Source of the DNA: an uncultured Clostridia bacterium
Lineage (GTDB): Bacteria; Bacillota; Clostridia; Lachnospirales; Anaerotignaceae
NCBI GenBank assembly: GCA_944384265.1
Contig: CALWSR010000002.1
Span: 1-40,360 of the forward strand
Length of the DNA: 40,360 bases
Direction: 5' to 3'
The notes under the pieces are model-generated. The model was not told where the DNA came from, did not search any database, and worked only from the letters and a program-made list of their open reading frames with translations. The translations under genes were made by a program, and so were the position numbers. Below are positions 22,467 to 28,634 of the stretch, in pieces. Positions within the stretch are counted from its first letter, which is position 1. Every line of letters begins with the position of its first letter.

Positions 22467-22808
22467 TTAAATGGCTACAACCTCAGCATGTATAATATTA
22501 CTATTAGGATCAAATTTACCATTACCTCTACCAGAAATTATACCTAATTCCTGCATTATTTTAACAGAATTTTTTGCCCACAAACTTATATCATTTTCCT
22601 CTATAAAAGAACATTCTTTATTTTGCAGATCTGGCATCAAGTCATATGCCATTAAATAGTTATGTATCATCACAGCCGCCTGATCCCTTGTAATAGAAGA
22701 ATTTGGTGAGAATAATGTGTCAGATATACCATTTGTTATTCCCTCCATAAATGCCCATGATACATAATTATCATAATACGTATTAGAAACAACATCTTCA
22801 AACGGCAT
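22467..22808 (-). pseudogene. SLH-domain remnant, 113 codons
   Basis: Contains one and a half S-layer homology repeats (SWAFMEGITNG...SPNSSITRDQAAVMIHNYL and AKNSVKIMQELGIISGRGNGKFDPNSNIIHAEVVAI). There is no signal peptide and no ribosome site before the ATG. The last repeat stops just short of its end. It starts 8 bases after the Api92-like frame. I read it as the surviving piece of a larger surface-protein gene, not a working gene. Confidence 0.6.
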
Positions 22809-22816
22809 AGAGTAAT

Positions 22817-23197
22817 TTAAATCAGCATTTGCAAATCTACCAACAACGCATCATATTCGTATTTGGTGCAAACTCTGTAGCATTGATAATATTTTTGTAA
22901 AATTTCATTCCACATCTCAACCATAGGTTCCCAAGCTGTTGTTGTCTCAATAAAAAAATATTTTATATTATCCTCTTCACTATAATCCATAATATCGCTG
23001 ATAGGATCCAAAAAGCCTCTGCAACTAAAGTTTTTATAATCGATTTCAAATCCATCCAGTATGTTACCCAACCAAGAATCGCCAAACCCATTTTCTATTT
23101 TTTAGTACTTGTACAAAGATTTAGTTTAGTACAAAAAATCAATAATATCATTCTCACTACCTGTAAAATAAAACTCATTTGAACACCAATTTGGCAT
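22817..23197 (-). pseudogene. Api92-like (ferredoxin-like domain) gene with two in-frame TAA codons
   Basis: Starts with the family hallmark MPNWCSNEFYFTG (ATG at 23197, GGGGG 8 bases before). It continues in one unbroken frame of 127 codons to the stop at 22817, including GFGDSWLGNILDGFEIDYKN and the ETTTAWEPMVEMW core. Two TAA codons interrupt it near codons 24 and 32 (DFLY-stop-TKSLYKY-stop-KIENGFG). No frameshift is needed. Api92-like proteins are common on plasmids and phages, function unknown. Both stops could arise from CAA or AAA by single changes. Confidence 0.8.
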
Positions 23198-23233
23198 GTA
23201 AAATCCCCCTTTATTTTTAGTATAAAATAAAAA

Positions 23234-23253
23234 GTGGGTGCATATGCACCCAC
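23234..23253 (-). terminator. Palindromic terminator GTGGGTGCAT/ATGCACCCAC
   Basis: A 20-bp perfect palindrome with A-rich upstream side, that is, a T-rich tail on the minus strand. It would end a transcript carrying the mini-ORFs at 23510-23650. The gap 23254-23509 holds further stems (23279-23299; 23321-23368) but no gene. Confidence 0.75.
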
Positions 23254-23509
23254 GACTTAGAAATAGATATTGAAAACATATAACTATTGCACTAAATAGT
23301 TATATAAAAACCAATAACAGAATACTTTTTTATATAGTCAATAATGTACTAAATAATAGAAAGTATTCGTTTTCATAGCAGCTATCACGAATATTAGCTA
23401 TCTATTGAACGTATGTTTTTAAGCAAACAAATGGAAGAATATTATCCACTGTTTTTTTTGTTAAAAACGGTATAATAAATTTCTGTAGTATGCTCGGTAA
23501 ATATGTGAT

Positions 23510-23542
23510 TTATCTCTTAGTATATGGTTTGTCTCTTGGCAT
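23510..23542 (-). CDS. Mini-ORF MPRDKPYTKR (10 aa) in a direct repeat
   Basis: ATG preceded at 5-6 bases by AAAGGAGAGG, a very strong ribosome site, followed by ten codons and TAA. The 47-bp unit (23523-23569) recurs at 23631-23677. Could be a leader peptide or a translated small peptide; only the ribosome site and repetition support it. Confidence 0.4.
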   Translation of the reverse strand: MPRDKPYTKR

Positions 23543-23677
23543 CCTAACCTCTCCTTTCATAATATTTTGGTTTTATAATAGAAATAAGCACAGTTTAATT
23601 TCAAAATAAATATAAGTTTATTAGATAATCTATGGTTTATCTCTAGGCATCCTAACCTCTCCTTTCATAATATTTTG
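23523..23677. repeat. Two 47-bp direct repeats, 108 bases apart
   Basis: Units 23523-23569 and 23631-23677 differ at only a few positions. Each carries a ribosome site, an ATG and the codons for MPRDKP. The spacer has no gene. Confidence 0.85.
23630..23650 (-). CDS. Mini-ORF MPRDKP (6 aa) in a direct repeat
   Basis: Same layout as the 23510-23542 mini-ORF: strong AAAGGAGAGG site, ATG CCT AGA GAT AAA CCA and then TAG. Synonymous differences between copies (CCT/CCA, GAT/GAC) keep the peptide. Confidence 0.35.
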   Translation of the reverse strand: MPRDKP

Positions 23678-23776
23678 ATCTAATAATTAAACTAATATAA
23701 TTAGCACCCACCTACTAATTTAGAGAGTTTGTTTTCAATATCCCCTTTAGCTACTTATGCAACCCTCTCACCCAAT

Positions 23777-24017
23777 TTATTCACACCCTTGCAAAAGCCG
23801 TACAGTTTCGTCTACGATTGCACTTACAATAAAATAGGTGTCTTTAGATGGTTTTGGCACACCAGTCACATCACCGAATACTGTTTCATTACAGGGTACT
23901 CCCTCAATATAATCAACAATTTCCCTTGTTGTGCTGCACCTTGCTATACCTTCTGATGAATTCTCCATCTTTAGAATATACAGTAACTGTATGTACTGTT
24001 AATTTTTTAACAGTCAT
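23777..24017 (-). pseudogene. Frameshifted small accessory gene (VHTVTVYSKDG type)
   Basis: AGGAGGAG precedes the ATG at 24017 by about 6 bases. The first frame reads MTVKKLTVHTVTVYSKDGEF and ends at TGA 23913. The second frame takes over at about residue 20 with GIARCSTTREIVDYIEGVPC followed by TVFGDVTGVPKPSKDTYFIVSAIV, which is the conserved-looking part of a family I recall from phages (VEYIDGVPV...GEVTGLPEP...YIVS). The end (DETVRLLQGCE) looks out of frame too. At least one frameshift; no function known. Confidence 0.6.
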
Positions 24018-24046
24018 ATTTAACTCCTCCTACAAATAATATTGCT

Positions 24047-24244
24047 TCATTCCTCTTTTGAGTCCCTCCAAATTAGGAACTCACCAACAGCTACTTTATT
24101 ACTAGAGTACATTAAACTTATATGAGTATCTACATTAGCTTCAGAAAAATGAGGATTTGATGACAAATAATGTCTGAACTCATTTATCTCTTTTGATATT
24201 GCCCAGATTGGGTTATCATTAGTTCCAAGATTTATATTACCCAT
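24047..24244 (-). CDS. Hypothetical protein, 65 aa, directly after the tRNA
   Basis: Begins MGNINLGTNDNPIWAISKEI. The ATG at 24244 has AAGG about 6-8 bases before it; an ATG at 24262 has a site too close. Ends VGEFLIWRDSKEE. Not recognised. It starts 35 bases after the 3' end of the tRNA and may share its transcript. Confidence 0.6.
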   Translation of the reverse strand: MGNINLGTNDNPIWAISKEINEFRHYLSSNPHFSEANVDTHISLMYSSNKVAVGEFLIWRDSKEE

Positions 24245-24278
24245 TAGATTACCTTCTTTCATTTACCTTTTGCTTTGA

Positions 24279-24352
24279 TGAATCTCTTGGGACTCGAATC
24301 CAAGACCGTCTGGTTATGAGCCAGATGCTCTAACCTACTGAGCTAGAGATCC
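24279..24352 (-). tRNA. tRNA-Met (anticodon CAT)
   Basis: A 74-nt cloverleaf: acceptor GGATCTC/GAGATTC (one G-T pair), D-arm GCTC/GAGC with GG in the loop, anticodon arm TCTGG-CTCATAA-CCAGA with CAT, 5-nt variable region, T-arm TTGGA-TTCGAGT-CCCAA, discriminator A. No encoded CCA. The anticodon loop CTCATAA matches elongator Met tRNAs, but a tRNA-Ile2 (lysidine) cannot be excluded. Position 53-61 is A-C instead of the universal G-C. tRNA genes inside elements commonly help match codon demand. Confidence 0.92.
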
Positions 24353-24358
24353 ATATAT

Positions 24359-24388
24359 GTTGCTTCTTGTATGCCTACAAGAAGCAAC
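24359..24388 (-). other. 13-bp hairpin just 5' of the tRNA
   Basis: GTTGCTTCTTGTA/TACAAGAAGCAAC with a 4-nt loop, ending 6 bases before the tRNA. No T-run, so a processing signal or weak terminator is equally possible. Confidence 0.5.
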
Positions 24389-24499
24389 CAACAAAGGGGT
24401 TAGTGGATTAAAACAACAATTATTTTAATCTACATCTAGTAATACATAATAGATACTCTGTATTACTAATAAAATGAACCAAAGTATATAGCATATCTA

Positions 24500-24838
24500 T
24501 CAAGAATTGATTAAATATTCGATTTTACGACAGTAGGATTCTAAGTCATCTTCAAATAATTCATACCAGTAATTTTGTTTCCACTGATCTCCCCATAAAG
24601 GATATAATTTAGTTTCACCATTATTAAAATAAAGTTCAGTAAAAATTCTAGTGGAACCAAAAGAAAATAGAACAGTACCATTAGACTGTATGGTGCTACT
24701 AAAATTAAATATGTCATTTAGGTCATGTGGTATGGAATCTTCAGTACAATGTACAGCTATCGTTTTATTTAATTTTGATAAAAATAATGTAATAACTGTT
24801 ACAAGTAATAACAATAAAAAAGCAATACTATAGTCCAT
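24500..24838 (-). CDS. Single-span membrane protein, 112 aa
   Basis: N-terminal helix (IAFLLLLLVTVITLFL, residues 5-20), then a soluble outer or inner domain rich in aromatic residues (YPLWGDQWKQNYWYELFEDDLE). Its ATG overlaps the stop of the VanW-like gene (TAATG), so the pair is translationally coupled and probably functionally linked at the envelope. Not recognised beyond that. Confidence 0.7.
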   Translation of the reverse strand: MDYSIAFLLLLLVTVITLFLSKLNKTIAVHCTEDSIPHDLNDIFNFSSTIQSNGTVLFSFGSTRIFTELYFNNGETKLYPLWGDQWKQNYWYELFEDDLESYCRKIEYLINS

Positions 24839-25560
24839 TATTTTTTATACCTACTATATGTTTTATAGTCAATCCAACCGTCTTGCGATCTTTTTAAAGC
24901 ATAGGTATTGGTCTCTTTATCATATTCTGTCCATACATTCACTTTTTTCATATTAGGGTTTTTTCTTGTAAGAAAACGTATTGATAAAACCCCATTATCC
25001 ACTGTAGACTCAATTTTTATATCTTCATCATATGTATTTTTAAATTTAAGATCTGGACCTCCCCATGATACTGTTGCATCTCTACCAGCACCCATGTATC
25101 CGACTTTTGCAGAATGATTATGTCTTTCTGTTATAGAAATACCAGAGTATAGAGCAGCCTCAAATAATGTAGATGAAACCTGACAAATCCCTCCACCAAT
25201 ACCAGTAGCAGGTTTACCATTTATAAGTATTCCTGCTTCTTTATAACCTTCACCCTGATTACTTGTATCAAGAATCACTTTATTGTATGAAAAAGTTTCA
25301 CCAGGTTTTAATATGTATCCATTGATGGAATCTGATGCTAGTTGGATATTGCTATTTCTATTTTCATTTGCTTTATTTGTACTAAATTTAGTACTATAAG
25401 AAGACATCTCAAATGTAAAATCATTCACTGGTGTTTCATCATTTATTACAATAGCTGCATCGTTTAAAAAACTACCAGAAGTGTCCATAGCAAAACATGG
25501 TATACTATTCCCTATAGTTAGCATTCCAATAATCATTGATATAGCAAATTTATTTTTCAT
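24838..25560 (-). CDS. VanW-family exported protein, 240 aa
   Basis: N-terminal signal peptide (SMIIGMLTIGNSIPCFA). The VanW domain is at about residues 75-200: ILKPGETFSYNKV, GGGICQVSSTLFEAALYSG and ERHNHSAKVGYM, then GRDATVSWGGPDLKFKNT. VanW was named from a vancomycin-resistance cluster. It is widespread in Gram-positive envelopes and its role is unknown, perhaps in peptidoglycan-related chemistry. It has no PG-binding repeats, so it is shorter than many relatives. AGGAGG lies about 6 bases before the ATG. Coupled to the 112-aa membrane protein gene. Confidence 0.93.
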   Translation of the reverse strand: MKNKFAISMIIGMLTIGNSIPCFAMDTSGSFLNDAAIVINDETPVNDFTFEMSSYSTKFSTNKANENRNSNIQLASDSINGYILKPGETFSYNKVILDTSNQGEGYKEAGILINGKPATGIGGGICQVSSTLFEAALYSGISITERHNHSAKVGYMGAGRDATVSWGGPDLKFKNTYDEDIKIESTVDNGVLSIRFLTRKNPNMKKVNVWTEYDKETNTYALKRSQDGWIDYKTYSRYKK

Positions 25561-25571
25561 TGTATCCTCCT

Positions 25572-26033
25572 CTAAGCTACCTTTTTCTTTTTTGTAATTT
25601 TCTTTTTCTGTTTAGATTGTAATTTTGTTCTACATTCTAAAATAGAATCACATAACATTTTTAATTCTTTCTTTGTATCTGTACATGTGATATTTTTTAT
25701 GAAACAGATGATTACTTTTCTATTTGTTTTAGGATAGTCCCAAATTAAATTTGCGCATACAGACATTAATACTGGTATATCTATTTTTGTAATAAATCCT
25801 ACAGTATATTTGCTCATACCTCGTATATTTCTAGAAATTTGAATAAGCTGAAAATTAGCCGAAGCTAAAATATCTGGTTTATTAGATAAGTCATCAATAG
25901 ACTTACAGTTATAAGTTCTACATACCCTTTCAATACTTTCTATACAATCTAAAGTTTCTTTTAACAATGTAATATCTTTATTTAATTTTTTCATAGAAAC
26001 ATTACCAACAAAAGTATCCATATAGTTATTCAT
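25572..26033 (-). CDS. Hypothetical helical protein, 153 aa
   Basis: All-helical soluble pattern (DITLLKETLDCIESIERV; NFQLIQISRNIRGMSKY; VLMSVCANLIWDYPKTNRKVI) and a Lys-rich tail (KKKITKKKK). The helix arrangement and the NLIWDYPK stretch faintly resemble HepT/HEPN (DUF86) proteins, but the catalytic R-x4-6-H is missing, so a HEPN RNase is not supported. AGGAGG lies 9 bases before the ATG. It ends 11 bases before the VanW-like gene. Confidence 0.65.
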   Translation of the reverse strand: MNNYMDTFVGNVSMKKLNKDITLLKETLDCIESIERVCRTYNCKSIDDLSNKPDILASANFQLIQISRNIRGMSKYTVGFITKIDIPVLMSVCANLIWDYPKTNRKVIICFIKNITCTDTKKELKMLCDSILECRTKLQSKQKKKITKKKKVA

Positions 26034-26071
26034 AAAAAATACCTCCTAAATTGTAGATTAAAATAATTAAT

Positions 26072-26518
26072 TTATTTTATTAGCCATTTACAAGCATCAA
26101 ATGTCTGTCCACTTAAACAAAATGTTTTTGTACACTTTGCAATGGATATTACATCCACTAAAATATCATCACTGTCATACTTATTACATTGTTTTAGTTT
26201 TATATCTTTATTCGCTATGTAATGTACGCCAGACTTAGTTGTATATTTGGTATATGAATTTTCACTGTCTTTAGATGACTTAAATAAAGAATCTTGTTTG
26301 AACCAGAATCCTTGTACTTTTGGCAGCCATATATTTGTAATCCAATCAATAGCCTTATCGTATGATGTTGATTCCAAAGTAAAGACTTTATTAATACGCC
26401 AATTCTGCTTTTCTATAAATAATTGCTCTGTAGTCACTAAACTCTCTTTAGAGTGCTGTTTAGTTTTTAGAATAGACAACGGAATATTTTTATTAAAGCA
26501 AAAATAATATAAATTCAT
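26072..26518 (-). CDS. Hypothetical protein, 148 aa
   Basis: Not recognised. The centre (YDKAIDWITNIWLPKVQGFWF) has a Trp-rich amphipathic helix followed by TKSGVHYIANKDI and a Cys-containing tail (IAKCTKTFCLSGQTFDACKWL). AGGAGAGG lies about 5 bases before the ATG. Same strand and short spacing to its neighbours (26033, 26537). Confidence 0.65.
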   Translation of the reverse strand: MNLYYFCFNKNIPLSILKTKQHSKESLVTTEQLFIEKQNWRINKVFTLESTSYDKAIDWITNIWLPKVQGFWFKQDSLFKSSKDSENSYTKYTTKSGVHYIANKDIKLKQCNKYDSDDILVDVISIAKCTKTFCLSGQTFDACKWLIK

Positions 26519-26536
26519 ACAATCCTCTCCTATTAA

Positions 26537-27526
26537 TTATTCAATTTGTTTCTCTTGTAAAGATTTTAATGCATCCTGAGCCGGTTCATAGCCATAAGAA
26601 TCTGCCTTTGTGTAATACTCCAATGCCTTTTGTGTATCCTGTTCTACTGCAAAGCCAAACTCATATAAATAGCCTAATCCATAAAAAGCTGCTGGTGTTT
26701 CCTGTTCAATTGCTTTTGTGTATAAGTTAAAAGCTTCTTCATAGTTTTGAGCCACACCTTTACCAGTTAAATAAAGATATGCTAAATTTGCTTGTCCTGG
26801 GCCATAACCAGAATCTGCAGAGGCAGTATAAAGCTCAACTGCTTTATCAATATTCTCCTCTACCCCATCACCCATTTCATATAGGTATCCCAAACAATAC
26901 TGTGCTAATGGGTTTCCTTTATCAGCAGATGCTGTATAATATTCTGCAGCCTCCTCTGAATTTTGTTCTCTGCCAAGTCCAAAGAAAGCAAAATCACCCA
27001 AAAAACAAAGAGACATATCATGCCCCTTCTCTGCTGCTTTTTTATAATATTTTGTTGCTTCGTCATAATTAGGATCTTCTCCTGTACCAACACCTAACTC
27101 ATACATGTATCCTACACAAAACTCAGCTTCTGTATTTCCTTGTTCTGCAGATAAAGATAGATATTTGAATGCTTCTTCTGGATTTGCTTCAATACCAATT
27201 CCCTGCAAATAGGCAAACCCTAAATGATATTGTCCAAGTGCATTACCAGAATCAGCAGCTTTCTTAAAATATTCCACAGCTTCTTCATATCCTTCTCCAC
27301 TGTCTTCTGCAGAAACATATAAACGATTAGCTTTTTCTAATATTGCATCTATATCATTTGTATCTACTCTAATGTTCAAATCTTCCTCAGATAAATTTGT
27401 ATAATCAGTTATAGATTCTTGTTCTACTTTAGATGTTGTAGAATTATTGGTAATAGCACAACCTGGGAATAATAGAGAACAACCTATAGTTAAGAAAAGA
27501 AATGACATAAAATAACTCTTTTTCAT
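26537..27526 (-). CDS. Sel1-repeat lipoprotein, 329 aa
   Basis: A lipoprotein signal (FLFLTIGCSLLFPGC, lipobox LFPGC near residue 22) is followed by about seven Sel1-type repeats of 36 residues from about residue 75 to 325 (ALGQYHLGFAYLQGIG, AEFCVGYMYELGVG, AQYCLGYLYEMGDG and so on). Sel1 repeats are TPR-like protein-binding arrays, here displayed on the outer face of the membrane. AAGGAGG lies about 6 bases before the ATG. Binding partner unknown; signalling or exclusion roles are possible but not shown. Confidence 0.92.
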   Translation of the reverse strand: MKKSYFMSFLFLTIGCSLLFPGCAITNNSTTSKVEQESITDYTNLSEEDLNIRVDTNDIDAILEKANRLYVSAEDSGEGYEEAVEYFKKAADSGNALGQYHLGFAYLQGIGIEANPEEAFKYLSLSAEQGNTEAEFCVGYMYELGVGTGEDPNYDEATKYYKKAAEKGHDMSLCFLGDFAFFGLGREQNSEEAAEYYTASADKGNPLAQYCLGYLYEMGDGVEENIDKAVELYTASADSGYGPGQANLAYLYLTGKGVAQNYEEAFNLYTKAIEQETPAAFYGLGYLYEFGFAVEQDTQKALEYYTKADSYGYEPAQDALKSLQEKQIE

Positions 27527-27681
27527 ATAGCATCCTCCTTCTTTTTTATTACATATACAAATGGGATAATATTAATGTAAAAGTTAAAATTTCTGAAATC
27601 TTACTTTTAATTTTAAAATATAAAAAATTAAAAAAATAACATAACATATTAAGTAGATATGTATTAAAAAATTTATCAAAA

Positions 27682-27734
27682 AAAAAATGGGTGTTGCGTT
27701 ATAGAACATAAAATAACGCAACACCCATTTTTTG
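27682..27734. terminator. Bidirectional terminator with long stem
   Basis: Perfect arms of about 21 bp (27682-27702 with 27713-27733) with A- and T-runs at both ends. It ends the transcript of the small membrane protein on the minus strand. The rest of 27527-27798 is AT-rich with no gene seen. Confidence 0.9.
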
Positions 27735-27798
27735 TTATAAAAGAGTGTTCAATAGTAAAAACAAAACACTCAGTAAAACAATAAAAAAATAGTATAGA

Positions 27799-27942
27799 CT
27801 ATAGTATAAAAAAGTAACTACAGAATAATAATGTAATACAGCTGCCTCTTTTTATATCCTTTGTCTTTTTCAACATATTAAATCCAGCAATAAATAAAAT
27901 ACCAGCCAGTATTAACGTAAACAATCCTATCGAACTAAACAT
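27799..27942 (-). CDS. Small membrane protein, 47 aa
   Basis: ATG-to-TAG frame MFSSIGLFTLILAGILFIAG with one clear membrane helix, a basic segment (KKTKDIKRGS) and a second hydrophobic end (CITLLFCSYFFIL). AAGAG about 9 bases upstream is a modest ribosome site. A dedicated terminator follows. Such size and layout fit small membrane peptides or type I toxins, but no antisense RNA is evident. Confidence 0.5.
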   Translation of the reverse strand: MFSSIGLFTLILAGILFIAGFNMLKKTKDIKRGSCITLLFCSYFFIL

Positions 27943-27966
27943 ATAACACACTCTTATGTAGATAAT

Positions 27967-28000
27967 TTGAACTGTACATAAATGTTCATGTACAGTTCAA
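27967..28000 (-). terminator. 13-bp hairpin after the 150-aa gene
   Basis: TTGAACTGTACAT/ATGTACAGTTCAA with an 8-nt loop, about 90 bases after the stop. T-run is weak, so it is a possible terminator only. Confidence 0.45.
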
Positions 28001-28090
28001 TGCGAGGTAGTCATATAAAAGAAACTCTATATCATTTATTAGACATATTTTAATATGTAAAAAGAAATCAAAAATCGAAAATATTCCATA

Positions 28091-28543
28091 TCAATAAGTA
28101 GGAATCTTATTATGCAGACTATACCCATTATAATAGAAACCATAGAGTCCAAAATGTGAACGAGCTCTTAAAGTATTATTAACTGTGACCATAGGACTTT
28201 TTTCTTTACTTAGGTAGAGTTTATTATAAATCTCAGTATATAATTCACCGAGAATATTATCTAAGCAGAAATCGTCTACACTTAAAATATAGTTAGTGTA
28301 ATTAGTCAATTTGTCTTTAGCCTGTTGAGAAATATGATAATAGGTTGCATCAGTACACTTAAAATGCTTTAATAGTTTCGGATTAGATTCTAATCTACGT
28401 AAAAGGATTTTCTTTAGAAGTTTGCGATCCATACCATTATGTTGTATAAATTCTCGCAATGTATTGTACTCTCTTCTATTATATGAAAAGCTGGATTCAA
28501 AATCCAAACCAAACATACTGCTATCTGTAAAATAAAATTTCAT
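28091..28543 (-). CDS. Hypothetical protein, 150 aa
   Basis: Not recognised. A basic soluble protein with a central helical stretch rich in Arg, Lys and Leu (DRKLLKKILLRRLESNPKLL), then YYHISQQAKDKLTNY and a Tyr-rich end (HFGLYGFYYNGYSLH). GGAGAGGTG lies about 7-10 bases before the ATG. It stands alone between the large-protein operon and a hairpin. Confidence 0.65.
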   Translation of the reverse strand: MKFYFTDSSMFGLDFESSFSYNRREYNTLREFIQHNGMDRKLLKKILLRRLESNPKLLKHFKCTDATYYHISQQAKDKLTNYTNYILSVDDFCLDNILGELYTEIYNKLYLSKEKSPMVTVNNTLRARSHFGLYGFYYNGYSLHNKIPTY

Positions 28544-28634
28544 AATCTAACACCTCTCCATTTATTTTATTTACTATATTTGATAATAAATAGAATAAGG
28601 GAGAATAAATTAAAATTATGAGTTATGTATTTTA

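Noticed and set aside
25572..26033. HepT/HEPN RNase
   Set aside because: The helical pattern is similar, but the R-x4-6-H active site is absent, so it is left as hypothetical.
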